The notes: a model not told the origin generated them from the sequence alone. Counted from the stretch's first letter, positions 1 through 8,996 are shown. The stretch: 55,962 nucleotides of DNA from Bacteroidota bacterium (GCA_024743405.1 JANSWP010000047.1:1-55962); one strand, 5' to 3'. Made by a program: numbers and translations.

Positions 1-129
1 GTCCAATTTAAAAAGCTGACTTTCAGCTTTTTAAATTGGACTCCCCTCCAAAACCACCATTTACTGGAGCGAGCCGCTTGGCGGCAATGCTCCAGTAATC
101 TATCACTTGATTTTGTCCAAGCACTTACT
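1..129. repeat. Cloverleaf palindromic element, copy 1 (cut by window start)
   Basis: This is the inverted, truncated copy of the element at 43055-43274. It shows a perfect 19-bp hairpin (arms 1-19 and 23-41, loop CTT), then a second hairpin (61-70 with 89-98, inner stem GCCGC/GCGGC), then one terminal arm TGTCCAAGCACTTACT at 114-129. The reverse complement matches copy 2 almost base for base over this stretch. The central arms differ (TTTAAAAA/TTTTTAAA here, TTAAAAAA/TTTTTTAA there) but remain complementary. The other end lies before base 1. Confidence 0.85.
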
Positions 130-207
130 ATAGGTCTTATTGTTAATGTTTTTGGTAGATTAGCTGCTGCTATTTTTCTTAGGATTTTTTAAATTTTCAT
201 TCGCATT

Positions 208-369
208 AGGGAGGAGGAAATAAATAACCTACCCAAATTTTAGGAAGTTAATTTTTCTTTAGATGAGGCAAAAAACACAGATATACCCAAAGGTATGGCG
301 AGTATTTTTAACGGTGCATAAAGGAAAAATAGCAAGCAAAATGGGTAGGTTATATTTTTCCTCCTCCCT
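208..369. repeat. GAGGCAAAAA-core structured palindromic repeat, copy A
   Basis: Outer arms at 208-235 (begins AGGGAGGAGGAAA) and 342-369 are inverted repeats of each other. A nested inner stem pairs ATTTTTCTTTA near 251-261 with TAAAGGAAAAAT near 319-330. The core at 265-313 carries GAGGCAAAAA, an apical hairpin ATACC/GGTAT, GGCGAG and TTTTTAACGG. It ends 24 bp before the start codon of the next gene, so it probably lies in or near that gene's promoter or leader. Short ORFs crossing it are not considered real. Confidence 0.8.
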
Positions 370-393
370 TACTAACTCTTTAAAAAGAATTCA

Positions 394-753
394 ATGGTTA
401 CTATTTCAAAAGAAGAAAATAATTTTCACTTTAAGGTGGAAGGATTACACAAATTATGGGCTTTAAAAAGTCAGCTTACGATACCTACTATCAATGTAGT
501 TCGGGCTTACCAAGATAGAGATGCATTGAACGGGTGGTGGAAAGGAATCAGAATGCCTGGAACACATGTACCTGGACTTATCACAGCGGGTACTTTTTAT
601 CAATCAGGTGAAAAGATATTTTGGGATGTCGTCAATAAAGACAATGCTATTATTATTGATTTAGAAGATGAGAGTTATAAGAAATTGATTATCGAAGTAA
701 AAAATCCATCGGATGCAATTGAGATTATAAATGATGGGATAGAATTTGTTTGA
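394..753 (+). CDS. Conserved hypothetical protein, possible bacterial PH-like domain
   Basis: This 119-residue protein has no signal peptide or membrane segment, so it is probably cytoplasmic. It is rich in alternating hydrophobic and charged stretches typical of a small beta-barrel, with segments such as FKVEGLHKLWALKS and GTHVPGLITAGTFY. The pattern resembles short bacterial proteins with a pleckstrin-homology-like fold of unknown role; this is recognition from memory, not a search. The start is ATG with no clear Shine-Dalgarno sequence, as usual in Bacteroidota. It stands alone, with a structured repeat just upstream and a broken sigma factor converging from downstream. Function is not known. 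Confidence 0.6.
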   Translation: MVTISKEENNFHFKVEGLHKLWALKSQLTIPTINVVRAYQDRDALNGWWKGIRMPGTHVPGLITAGTFYQSGEKIFWDVVNKDNAIIIDLEDESYKKLIIEVKNPSDAIEIINDGIEFV

Positions 754-830
754 TAAAAGAAAACATAGAAAATCATTTTAATGCATGCATGTCGACTTGT
801 TTTTGCATAATAATTGCGTCTTCTAAAATA

Positions 831-1265
831 TTAATTCACGCTTGCAAATGAATTATAATACTCCCACTTAATCAACAAAAAAAAGTAACTTATGCGACCT
901 GAAAACAATAAGTATAGACTATCAACATCTGATAGCCTACGGATAGCTTCATACAATTTTTCCTGATTGGTATAATTTGTATCACCATTAAGCGACATGT
1001 TTTGAGGTTTGACCTCAGATAATTCTACATACTTCAATTGCTTTTTTTCTTTCCTTTTAATATCAATCGCGTCATTAATGCAAACACGATACATCCAGGT
1101 AGAAAATTTGGCAGTGTTATTAAAACTGGGAAAAGCCTTCCACAATTGAATAATTAGCTCTTGATGATCATCCTCTTTTTCAAATCTATCTCTAAAATAT
1201 AAATTACATATTTTATGAATTATTCCCTGGTTTTCGCAAAGCAACTCGGTAAACTTCTCTTTCAT
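831..1265 (-). pseudogene. Truncated sigma-70 family RNA polymerase sigma factor
   Basis: The first ~115 residues look like an ECF-type sigma factor: a region 2 with DDHQELIIQLWKAFPSF and FSTWMYRVCINDAID (core binding and -10 recognition) and the linker up to YEAIRRLSDVD, the normal entry into region 4. After LSDVD the expected helix-turn-helix is absent and is replaced by an unrelated hydrophobic tail (SLYLLFSGRISYFFLLIKW). The protein therefore lacks -35 recognition and is probably inactive. The point of divergence is abrupt, which suggests deletion or insertion of other DNA rather than drift. No partner anti-sigma gene adjoins it. A functional short sigma factor cannot be excluded. Confidence 0.65.
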
Positions 1266-1563
1266 TAATTGCCAATTAAATTTTACCCCAAAAGACGGAT
1301 ATTTAATTTCAGATATTACAAATACTAGATGTTTTTGAAAAATTCTTTTCTCAACCTAATCCAACGCTGTGTAATACATTAGGGAGGAGGAAAAATTGGA
1401 GATTATTTTTTGATAATCAAGGCGAAGGTTCCCGACTTTAGCCAAAATTAAAGGAGATGGTTTTTCAATGAAGCGTAACCCAATGATATTTGAATAATGA
1501 TCTTGCAAATACGGGTGTGCAGCTAGTGGTTTCTATTTGACACAATCTTATGCTCATCAATAC
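1266..1563. other. Intergenic region, possible decayed repeat
   Basis: No convincing gene. At 1379-1394 it carries the motif TTAGGGAGGAGGAAAA, matching the outer arm of repeat copy A (208-220), but I do not find the GAGGCAAAAA core or a clear partner arm. It may be a remnant of a palindromic repeat. Confidence 0.35.
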
Positions 1564-2391
1564 TTACCTATAAATTAAATTAGCATAAAAGACGCCTTCT
1601 TTATTCATGAAAGTACTATCCTTTCTATTCAAGTCCAATCTTCCTCCCTCAAAATTCGTTGCAGGCAACCCTAATTCCTGGTAAATACACGCCGTAGCCG
1701 CAAAGTCCCATATGCTCCCACCACCATTTTCTTTTTTCGGAAGCTTTAACATACATGCTGGACCATTTTCTAGTACATGTATACCATTCAATACAGCACC
1801 TGCACCAGCAATTTCTTTTACCCCATTTAAATTCAATTGCTCCACATTTTCATTGAGCAACTTTTCTATTTCTGCTGCATGAGGTGTATCCTTCAGCTTT
1901 CGATCTGTCACATAAGTTAAGTGGTCATTTGTATGCTTAATCTTCCAGGGACTACCATTTTTATAGGCTCCATTTCCTTTGGTAGCATGGTATAATGTAT
2001 CCGTACTGGGGTCAAACACTACTCCGATAAACGGTGTCCCATCTTTTGCGACTAACGCAATCGACACAGAAAAACCCGGTCGTTTATTGATAAAAGGAAG
2101 TGTTCCGTCCATTGGATCAATGCACCAAAAAAAATCTTCATCGAATCGACTCCCATCATCTTCGGTCTCTTCCGATAAAAGTGCTATATCAAACTCGTCA
2201 CAGGTAGGAAGTAGGTGAGAAAGAATGGCTGTTTCACATGCTCTGTCTACCGCGGTTACGACTTGTGAGGCATAGCTTGTCCCTCCCTTTTTCTTCTCTA
2301 CAAAAACGTCACCATTCATGTATTGCTGAATGACTTTCCCTGCGGAAAGGGCTGCTTTAATTGCAATATGATTAAGTTGTAACAAATCCAT
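1564..2391 (-). CDS. Inositol monophosphatase / CysQ-family phosphatase
   Basis: This 275-residue protein belongs to the lithium-sensitive, Mg-dependent phosphatase superfamily (inositol monophosphatase, bisphosphate nucleotidase, fructose-bisphosphatase). Metal-binding motifs are visible: SEE at 73-75, D92-P-M-D95-G-T, and a C-terminal GGGSIWDFAATA segment holding the second metal aspartate. Length fits the family. It lies 2 bp downstream of a kinase-like gene in the same direction, so the two are probably co-transcribed, and a kinase with a phosphatase suggests linked handling of a phosphorylated small molecule. A second, better CysQ match lies at 48883-49653, so this paralogue probably has a different substrate, which the sequence does not reveal. 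Confidence 0.85.
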   Translation of the reverse strand: MDLLQLNHIAIKAALSAGKVIQQYMNGDVFVEKKKGGTSYASQVVTAVDRACETAILSHLLPTCDEFDIALLSEETEDDGSRFDEDFFWCIDPMDGTLPFINKRPGFSVSIALVAKDGTPFIGVVFDPSTDTLYHATKGNGAYKNGSPWKIKHTNDHLTYVTDRKLKDTPHAAEIEKLLNENVEQLNLNGVKEIAGAGAVLNGIHVLENGPACMLKLPKKENGGGSIWDFAATACIYQELGLPATNFEGGRLDLNRKDSTFMNKEGVFYANLIYR

Positions 2392-2393
2392 TT

Positions 2394-3341
2394 CTATAGA
2401 TTATTGATCACTTCTGCTGTAACACTTTCACTATAACTATTAATCTTCCAGTGACCGGGACTCCACCCTTTTAGAAAGCGATGAAAGTCCGCCCAGGCGA
2501 CTCGATATAAAGACCGCCATTCCCTTTCTAGCGCTTCATTTCTTTCTTCCAATTGACTTTGTAAATGCTCAAAATAGGTATCCAGGATTTGCGCTTCCAA
2601 ACGTTCAGACGCTCTTTCATTCAGACAACTTCCAATAAAATACGCCACATCTTTCATTCCACATCCACCACCTACATACTGAAAATCTACTCCAGCAACG
2701 GATCCATCTTGAGCAAAACAGAAGTTTGCCAGCTTAGCATCTCCATGAACAAACGTTTTGTACGCACATGTATTCAGTTTTTCATTAATGAGCGGAGCTG
2801 CCTCCCTCAACCTATGATCATCCAATACTGCTAATTCCTGAGGTCTGGTCTCCAAATGCCAATAGGTTCCCACTTCCCAAAGCCCATCTGGAACTCTTCC
2901 CAGATAACTTGAGTGAAATTGTGCCAACCATGCTAAACACTCAGCTATTTCTTCCCATTCGACAGACCGCTTGCGTAAGGGGTAGCCCGCTTCATCCAAA
3001 TCCTCCAGTACCATTAGCACCTCATCATCTTGCGTCTCAATGGCAAAACATTGCGGCAGACGAGCAGTGCTGCTTTTACTGTAGGTATCATACCAAGTAG
3101 TTTCTACTTTATATGACTTTATCTTTCGTTGATGACCGATATCAGTATTCCATCCGCGAGGATGATTTTTATATATGGGCAACTGAACATGCTTCACTAC
3201 TACGTTATCGACAGAAGCATTCTCTAATCCCACTCGCATGATTTTCCCGTACCCACTCCACAATTCCTGAATCACCTCTTTTTCAATTAAAGAAGAAGCT
3301 CCTGTTTTCTGTAGAATGATCGACTTAAAATATTCATTCAT
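2394..3341 (-). CDS. Aminoglycoside phosphotransferase-fold kinase (choline / ecdysteroid-kinase-like)
   Basis: This 315-residue protein has the APH/choline-kinase fold. The catalytic loop reads [13 protein letters not shown] and the metal-binding motif [12 protein letters not shown] in place of DFD is typical of the EcKL/CHK-like branch. Hinge-like [12 protein letters not shown] precedes it. It would transfer phosphate from ATP to a small hydroxylated substrate that cannot be read from the sequence. No signal peptide, so cytoplasmic. It is the first gene of a two-gene operon with the downstream phosphatase (2-bp gap). Length and motifs look intact. Confidence 0.75.
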   Translation of the reverse strand: MNEYFKSIILQKTGASSLIEKEVIQELWSGYGKIMRVGLENASVDNVVVKHVQLPIYKNHPRGWNTDIGHQRKIKSYKVETTWYDTYSKSSTARLPQCFAIETQDDEVLMVLEDLDEAGYPLRKRSVEWEEIAECLAWLAQFHSSYLGRVPDGLWEVGTYWHLETRPQELAVLDDHRLREAAPLINEKLNTCAYKTFVHGDAKLANFCFAQDGSVAGVDFQYVGGGCGMKDVAYFIGSCLNERASERLEAQILDTYFEHLQSQLEERNEALEREWRSLYRVAWADFHRFLKGWSPGHWKINSYSESVTAEVINNL

Positions 3342-3677
3342 AAGGCATCAAAGATAAAAAATTGTTATTGGGGAATCGCAAGTCGTCTAGATGGTCTAAA
3401 CAATTGACTTCGTCGAATCTTCAATTTCAGTTGAACGGTATTGGATTCCTTAATTTCGGAAAGCAGCTTTTCGGGATGTTATTTGGGTTATGACATTTCA
3501 AAACTCAGTGTTAAATTTAGGGGTTTGAAACGAAAATGGATATTTTCAGGATGTTTTTTGTTAGGTTTTTACCAATTCATAGCTATTGACCTGCCCCACT
3601 TTGTTCAACAAAGTCTGAATGTTGGGTGTATCCACGCCTTTCAGCCTTTAATATTAACATCAGTTTTTCCTTTTTTT
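3342..3677. other. Intergenic region without a recognised gene
   Basis: An 82-codon + strand reading frame (3441-3689) exists but runs into the end of the DUF418 gene on the other strand and has no recognisable domain. A short palindrome, ACTTTGTT/AACAAAGT, lies near 3598-3613. I see nothing else. Confidence 0.4.
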
Positions 3678-4754
3678 TCAATCTGTTAGCTTTCGCATAA
3701 TCCATTCTAATGGTCCTGATTTTTTGTACCTCAACCATATTTCAGCAAATAGAATGCATAACAAACTAAATATCAAGGCATAAATTACTGAAAACTCGAT
3801 TGAATATTCCCCAAATTTCAACGAGCCAATTTCTTCCATAATTCCCATTCCCAAAATCACATGAGCAACATAAAAGGTTAAAGCCAATTGCCCTGTTTTA
3901 TTTAGAGCACCAATTATTTTACTGTTTTCATATCGTTTGGCAAGTAGAATACAAGTTGAAATTATCACTATTGAAATCGAAATTCCATTTATCATATAAA
4001 TCGGCATTGGTGGCATTGGGTCAGTTCCTAATAATGGCATTAAACTGTCTATTGCTATTGGACTTACTTGTGAAATGAATTGAATTAATCCGATTGATAA
4101 AATTTGAATTGAAATAAAAACGCCTGAACTTACCCACAGTGATTTTTTTAAAAATTTATCATCATACAAATCTTGTCTTCCATACCACAATCCAAAAAGC
4201 ATAAAAGCAGTCCAAGGTACTACAGGATGAAATCCATTATAGAACAGGTTTCTAATAAATCCTTTAAAAGTCCAAAAATCGGTGTATTCCAAAACTAAAA
4301 AATTCCAACCCGTTTCATAATCGAACAACATTATCAGTATAGGATAAATGACTATCAAACTTATTGCCCCAATCAAAATTTGCCTTGCCCGACTATTAAT
4401 AAAAAATAGTGTTACTAACATATAAATTCCATAAAAATGCAAAATATCTGCTGGCCAAATCCATATATACGAAAGTCCGATAATGAAAAGGAAAATTGCC
4501 CTTTTCAATATCCTTTTTCGAGCTGTTTGTAATTTTTCTTGATTTTGATTTCTTATGGCAGAGTTTGTCATTAACGCTAATCCAATTCCCGCTAAAACCA
4601 CAAATGTTGCCGCTGCTTTTCCGTCAAAAAGATGAGCGAATGACTTTAACCAACTATCTCCATTTTCTCCAAAGACAACTTTGAAATTCACGATTATCAT
4701 TCCGATAACTGCCAATGCTCTTGCTACATCAATTCCTATTATTCGTTTTTTCAT
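3678..4754 (-). CDS. DUF418 family membrane protein
   Basis: This 358-residue protein has about ten hydrophobic segments and belongs to the DUF418/YeiB-like family of inner-membrane proteins, related in fold to membrane acyltransferases. The N-terminus IIGIDVARALAVIGMIIVNF and the following GKAAATFVVLAGIGLALM are the family's hallmark first two transmembrane segments. The C-terminal block (LWYGRQ, then GQLALTFYVAHVILG and GPLEWIMRKLT) is the DUF418 domain. The biochemical role of the family is unsettled. It is monocistronic, with about 330 bp to the next gene downstream and 168 bp upstream. Motifs and length look complete. Confidence 0.85.
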   Translation of the reverse strand: MKKRIIGIDVARALAVIGMIIVNFKVVFGENGDSWLKSFAHLFDGKAAATFVVLAGIGLALMTNSAIRNQNQEKLQTARKRILKRAIFLFIIGLSYIWIWPADILHFYGIYMLVTLFFINSRARQILIGAISLIVIYPILIMLFDYETGWNFLVLEYTDFWTFKGFIRNLFYNGFHPVVPWTAFMLFGLWYGRQDLYDDKFLKKSLWVSSGVFISIQILSIGLIQFISQVSPIAIDSLMPLLGTDPMPPMPIYMINGISISIVIISTCILLAKRYENSKIIGALNKTGQLALTFYVAHVILGMGIMEEIGSLKFGEYSIEFSVIYALIFSLLCILFAEIWLRYKKSGPLEWIMRKLTD

Positions 4755-4922
4755 TTTTATTTAATTGCCTACAACAGTTATGGCGGTATGCACAGTTGTG
4801 CACATACCGCCACTACTCGAGTCTTGTACAAACTTGAATACTTTTGAATTGATTCCTACCTACTCCGCATAGGGAATTATTCACCAAATACGATTAAGAA
4901 AAAAATTGACCTGAACACAGAC

Positions 4923-5379
4923 TTACTTCTTAAATACAAATTTAATACTTGCCTGACAACCATTGGCGATCTTACCTTTCCAAATTCTATTTGCATCGCC
5001 AGGGTCAGTACTAAGGCACCAAACTTTACCGTTATTTTCACCGTGCCGTTTTACCATTTTCCCATCCTTATATAGTTCCAACTTATCTATATAAAAACCA
5101 TCATTTCCTGTAGTGGATACTTTCACCCCCTGTTATTCTTTCATTGCATTGAATGGTAAAATTAGCTTTGGAAGAACAATCTTTAATACCTTTTTTAGAC
5201 GTTTTCTCAATCACTTTATTTCCATTCATAAATTCCACGGTAATGGTATTGTTCGTCGCTTCATTGCTTATACTGCTATGACAGTTGTCTATCACGACTT
5301 TATAATTATGGCTGGATTGTCCGAAAACCGCAGACGTAAAAAAAATAAACGGTAAAATCGTCTTTGTGATAAGTTTCAT
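4923..5379 (-). pseudogene. Secreted hypothetical protein, interrupted by a one-base frameshift in a G5 run
   Basis: The gene reads from a signal peptide (MKLITKTILPFIFFTSAVFG, start at 5377-5379; an in-frame ATG at 5412 would only add an unlikely N-terminal extension) to NERITGG, where the frame runs out at 5101. A second frame (67 residues, ending FKFVFKK-like at 4923) continues the same protein. Removing one G from the GGGGG run at about 5127-5131 (minus strand) joins them as ITG-VKVSTTGNDGFYIDK. The restored ~150-residue protein looks like a beta-sandwich (PLAT-like pattern TGNDGFYIDKLELYKDG) with paired cysteines, exported to the periplasm or outside. The break may be a real mutation, slippage-prone phase variation or a sequencing error. 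Confidence 0.65.
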
Positions 5380-5412
5380 TAAATGAATGCTGGAAACAGA
5401 GAAGTTACTCAT

Positions 5413-5962
5413 AATTTTTTTTTAGGGATAAACATATTGCTCTAATATGTACCTTTCTTTTCATGAGTTAGTACTTTTGTTTTAAGTCGCACAAACCAGA
5501 AAAGAAACATATATCTTGAATTGTACTTATTTCTCTCAAGCGCTCTATTATTTCCAAAAAGGTCTTATCTAATATACAGCTTCTAACCCCTGACTTTCCA
5601 TTTAGTTTCAATACTTTATAACTAATTGATCTTCAAAAAAATATACACAATTTTTAAATAAAATTATTTGGTTTTTGAAAATTTTAATCATCATTAAACA
5701 CTATTTAGAAAGAACTATTTTCTTCTATTGACAGAAGATTATTTAAGGGTTCTTTTAAATAAAAAATTAATGTAAATCAATAATTCTAAACCTCACTTTA
5801 TTCATTAGTGTGGTGTTAGGTAAATTGACTCCACCGACCATTGAGCAGGTAAACCCAAGATTGTACTTTTCTAAAAACTGTAGGATAATATTCACTGGGG
5901 AACTCAGTGAATATATTATTTTTGAGAAGTGCAAGAATAAAGGAAAGGGAGGACAATAAAAA
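5413..5962. other. Long AT-rich intergenic region
   Basis: No supported gene. The only notable structure is a hairpin ATATTCACTG/CAGTGAATAT at 5888-5914. A 76-codon minus-strand frame at 5816-6046 overlaps the next repeat and has no recognisable features. Confidence 0.5.
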
Positions 5963-6122
5963 AGGAATGCGGATAAAATAAATTGACCAATTTGAGGTCA
6001 GAATTTTTTGTAACAATTGAGGCAAAAAGTACAGGCATAGCCACAACTATAGCGAGAATTTTTAACGAAAAAAGGTGCAAAAAAGACGAGTTCAAATGGT
6101 AAATTTATTATGTCCATATTCC
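5963..6122. repeat. GAGGCAAAAA-core structured palindromic repeat, copy B
   Basis: Outer arms 5963-5996 (AGGAATGCGGATAAAATAAA...) and 6090-6122 are inverted repeats with a few mismatches. Inner arms pair TTTTTTGTAAC near 6004-6014 with GGTGCAAAAAAG near 6074-6085. The core at 6019-6067 has GAGGCAAAAA, an apical hairpin ATAG/CTAT, GCGAG and TTTTTAACG. GGGAGG flanks both ends (about 5948 and, inverted, 6126), as in copy A. It lies just downstream of ribA. Confidence 0.8.
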
Positions 6123-6134
6123 TAACCTCCCCAA

Positions 6135-6764
6135 TCATAACAAATGCCCCAATACATCCCGTTTGGTATCTAAGTACCCTCGGTTCTCTTTTTTAGCAGG
6201 AATCTTTAATGGGATCCGACTGATGACCTCAATGGAAGATTTTTCAAGTGCTTCCATTTTTTCTGGGTTATTAGTCAATAAATGTACTTTTTGAATATCA
6301 AGTTGATCCAAAATTTGAATGGCTAAGTTGAAGTCTCTAGCATCTACCTCAAAGCCTAAATGTAAATTAGCATCTACTGTATTTAAACCATCATCTTGAA
6401 GGTTATATGCTTTTAGTTTATTAATTAAACCAATCCCCCTACCCTCTTGTCTCAAGTAAATAACCAACCCACCTGTCTCGGCACACATTTCCATTGCTCG
6501 GTCAAATTGCTCTCCACAATCACATCGTTTAGAATGAAATAAATCTCCAGTCATACATTCTGAGTGAATTCTCAATCGAACGGGCTGGCTCAAATCAGTT
6601 GATTCATGAACCATCGCCAAATGTGGCATTGGATCATTTGGTGAATTTGAAAATGCAATCATCCGAAACTTGCCCCAACCTGTTGGCATTATTGCCTCAG
6701 CTTGTTTTGTAATTTGTGTATTTTGGATCGTTACATCCTCCGAGAAGTCTAGACATTTATTCAT
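6135..6764 (-). CDS. ribA: GTP cyclohydrolase II
   Basis: This 209-residue enzyme opens GTP to 2,5-diamino-6-ribosylamino-4(3H)-pyrimidinone 5'-phosphate, the first step of riboflavin synthesis. The zinc-binding cysteines are at C70, C81 and C83 (SECMTGDLFHSKRCDCGEQ), followed by the catalytic loop YLRQEGRGIGL and the GTP-binding DANLHLGFEVDARDF region. Length is that of the stand-alone enzyme; there is no fused RibB domain. It is monocistronic, with no other riboflavin gene in the window. I could not recognise an FMN riboswitch in its ~165-bp upstream region. The start at 6764 gives the normal N-terminal length. Confidence 0.93.
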   Translation of the reverse strand: MNKCLDFSEDVTIQNTQITKQAEAIMPTGWGKFRMIAFSNSPNDPMPHLAMVHESTDLSQPVRLRIHSECMTGDLFHSKRCDCGEQFDRAMEMCAETGGLVIYLRQEGRGIGLINKLKAYNLQDDGLNTVDANLHLGFEVDARDFNLAIQILDQLDIQKVHLLTNNPEKMEALEKSSIEVISRIPLKIPAKKENRGYLDTKRDVLGHLL

Positions 6765-6933
6765 AATTGCAAAAATAGGAAAGGTTTTATTAAGGCTAAG
6801 CCCAAAAATCTGTAAATCGACCTATTCAACACTTTAATTTTAAAAGAGGTTTTGAGTTTGAAATAAAAAATCTAACTTTTGCCAACTTATTACGCTCTTG
6901 CTCTAATCAGCATCATTAAAAAATCGAAAATCA

Positions 6934-7602
6934 ATGTCCATAATAAACCTAAAAATAAATATATCAGAAGAACTCGGCTCTGTAAGTGCCATTCTGAATC
7001 AACCAAAAAACTCAAAATATTTATTGGTCTTAGCACATGGAGCTGGTGCGGATATGACTCACGCATTTATGGAAACTTTGTCTAATGACTTGGCAAAAAA
7101 AGAAATTGCCACATTGCGATTTAATTTTCGATATAAAGAATTGGGTAAAGGCGCACCCGACAGACCCAAAGTCGCACTGCCCACCGTCAAGGCTGCTATT
7201 GAAAAAGGAATTGAATTAGCAAATGGTCTTCCGGTTTTAGCTGGTGGAAAATCCTTTGGCGGTCGAATGACTTCTCAATTGGCAGCTACTGAAACTTTAG
7301 AAAACGTGAAAGGTCTTGTTTTCTTTGGTTTTCCATTACATTCGCCTGCCAAAGTAGGTATTGAACGAGCAGCACATTTACAGGATATCGTCCACCCAAT
7401 GTTATTCTTGCAAGGAACACGCGATACCTTAGCCAAAATTCCATTGATTACTCAAGTTTGTGATGGATTAGATAAAGCAACACTTTCCATTATGGACGGA
7501 GGAGATCATTCTTTTAAAACCTTGAAACGTTCAGGGATAACCCATGAGGAAATGATTGAAAAACTGGCAAATACCACACGAATGTGGGCAGATGAATTAT
7601 AA
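6934..7602 (+). CDS. Alpha/beta hydrolase, TEX30/KANSL3-like family
   Basis: This 222-residue cytoplasmic protein has the alpha/beta-hydrolase fold. The oxyanion region is LVLAHGAGADM, the nucleophile elbow GGKSFGG gives S107, the acid is probably D164 in FLQGTRDTL and the histidine is H192 in DGGDHSFK. This arrangement matches the small dienelactone-hydrolase-related family that includes TEX30 and KANSL3; the natural substrate is unknown. A -7-like TAACTTTTG lies near 6872. It starts a run of four co-directional genes with short gaps (21, 23 and 1 bp), so it may head an operon, although the functions do not link clearly. Confidence 0.85.
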   Translation: MSIINLKINISEELGSVSAILNQPKNSKYLLVLAHGAGADMTHAFMETLSNDLAKKEIATLRFNFRYKELGKGAPDRPKVALPTVKAAIEKGIELANGLPVLAGGKSFGGRMTSQLAATETLENVKGLVFFGFPLHSPAKVGIERAAHLQDIVHPMLFLQGTRDTLAKIPLITQVCDGLDKATLSIMDGGDHSFKTLKRSGITHEEMIEKLANTTRMWADEL

Positions 7603-7623
7603 ACGATCAAAAAAACATAAAAC

Positions 7624-8121
7624 ATGAAAAAATCAATTTTTTGCTTTTGCTTTTTTGTAATTCTTTGGAGTTGTAACCAAACTGTCCAAGAAGAAGCTCC
7701 CAAAGTAGTTGAATCAGCTGAAATAACGAATGGCTATGACTCCATTTTGGCAGCCAAAGTTGGTGCGGATGATTATGGGATGCGTCAATATGTAATGGCT
7801 TTCCTTAAAGCTGGACCAAATCGTGACCAAGATTCTACAACTGCTGCAAATCTCCAAACAGCGCACTTAGAAAACATAGGTCGATTGGCAGAGGCTGGAA
7901 AACTATCCTTAGCAGGTCCCTTCATGGATGATGGTGAAATGCGAGGCATCTATATTTTTAATGTAACTACCATAGAAGAGGCAAAAAAACTGACGGAAAC
8001 AGACCCGGCAATTCAAGCAGGGAGATTGGAGATGGAATTGCATCCTTGGTACGGTTCGGCAGCATTAATGGAAGTTAATAATCTTCATAATAGATTACAA
8101 AAAAAGGACATTACAGAATAA
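7624..8121 (+). CDS. YCII-related domain lipoprotein
   Basis: This 165-residue protein begins with a lipoprotein signal peptide ending in LWSCNQ, so it should be lipid-anchored in the envelope. The mature part from about residue 50 is a YCII-like domain (YVMAFLKAGPNRDQD, HLENIGRLAEAGKLSLAGPF, RGIYIFNVTTIEEAKKL, DPAIQAGRLEMELHPWYG). YCII domains form ferredoxin-like dimers and are usually cytoplasmic; the few with known roles act as small dehydrochlorinases or accessory proteins. An envelope-anchored version is a Bacteroidota habit. It lies 21 bp after the hydrolase gene and 23 bp before a DUF1080 lipoprotein. Confidence 0.8.
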   Translation: MKKSIFCFCFFVILWSCNQTVQEEAPKVVESAEITNGYDSILAAKVGADDYGMRQYVMAFLKAGPNRDQDSTTAANLQTAHLENIGRLAEAGKLSLAGPFMDDGEMRGIYIFNVTTIEEAKKLTETDPAIQAGRLEMELHPWYGSAALMEVNNLHNRLQKKDITE

Positions 8122-8144
8122 GCAAATCTCACAAATTAAACAAT

Positions 8145-8996
8145 ATGAAAAACCTAATATACTTATTGGCAGCTTCTTTCATAATCAGCTGTCAATCAAA
8201 CAACTACGACTCAACATCCGAAATTTGGCAATCCCTTTTTAATGGCAAAGACCTGACCGGGTGGGATCTGAAGATCACCGGATATGACTTAAATGATAAC
8301 TTTGGGAATACCTTCCAAGTCAAAGACAGTATTTTATTGACTTCCTATGAAGCTTATGATACTTTCAACAACCGTTTTGGCCATCTATTTTACAATGAAA
8401 AATTTTCTCATTATAGGATAAAAATTGATTATCGATTCGTTGAAGAACAAGCTGCCGGAGGACCCGGTTGGGCATACAAAAATAGCGGTGTCATGCTTCA
8501 TTCCCAATCTGCCCAAAGCATGGGTAAAAATCAAGATTTTCCGATTTCCATAGAAGCTCAATTCTTAGGTGGAAAAGGAGCGGGCGAACGCCCTACTGCC
8601 AATCTTTGTACACCTGGTACAAATGTAGTCATGGGAGACACCTTATTTACGAATCATTGTATTAGCTCTAGCTCACCCACTTTTCATGGTGAAGAATGGG
8701 TTACGGTTGAATTTCTCGTTTTAGGGGACTCCCTAATTCGACATTTCGTCAATGGAGATGCTGTTTTTGAATATAACAAACCTCAGTATGGAGGCGGAGT
8801 CGTTAATGATTTTGATCCTTCCATTTTAAAAGAAGGAGAACTGATTAAAGAAGGCTATATCGCCCTACAAAGTGAAAGTCATCCAATTGAATTTCGATCG
8901 GTTGAGTTACTTAACTTATGCGGATGTATGGATAAAGAAGCAAAAAACTATAAGTCCTATTTTGTAGAAAACGATAAAACAAAGTGTATCTATTAG
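8145..8996 (+). CDS. DUF1080 (3-keto-disaccharide hydrolase-type) lipoprotein
   Basis: This 283-residue protein has a lipoprotein signal (LAASFIISCQS) and a concanavalin-like DUF1080 domain starting at WQSLFNGKDLTGWDLKITG. Characteristic elements follow: DYRFVEEQ, a glycine-rich loop before NSGVMLHSQ, ISIEAQFLGG, and the closing GYIALQSESHPIEFRSVELLNL. DUF1080 proteins act on glycans in the envelope of Bacteroidota, some as 3-keto-glycoside hydrolases. A short cysteine-containing C-terminal extension (CGCMDKEAKNYKSYF) resembles small cysteine motifs of Bacteroidota surface proteins. It lies between the YCII lipoprotein and the START protein, whose start codon is 1 bp after its stop. Confidence 0.85.
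   Translation: MKNLIYLLAASFIISCQSNNYDSTSEIWQSLFNGKDLTGWDLKITGYDLNDNFGNTFQVKDSILLTSYEAYDTFNNRFGHLFYNEKFSHYRIKIDYRFVEEQAAGGPGWAYKNSGVMLHSQSAQSMGKNQDFPISIEAQFLGGKGAGERPTANLCTPGTNVVMGDTLFTNHCISSSSPTFHGEEWVTVEFLVLGDSLIRHFVNGDAVFEYNKPQYGGGVVNDFDPSILKEGELIKEGYIALQSESHPIEFRSVELLNLCGCMDKEAKNYKSYFVENDKTKCIY

Noticed and set aside
263-466. 67-codon + strand frame over repeat copy A
   Set aside because: It follows the palindromic repeat and overlaps the real gene at 394 in another frame; no recognisable domain.
3441-3689. 82-codon + strand frame
   Set aside because: No domain, and it runs into the DUF418 gene on the opposite strand.
5816-6046. 76-codon hydrophobic minus-strand frame
   Set aside because: It overlaps repeat copy B and an AT-rich gap; hydrophobicity follows from T-rich DNA.
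6765-6933. FMN riboswitch before ribA
   Set aside because: I looked for the conserved multi-helix junction motifs and could not recognise them in this short AT-rich region.
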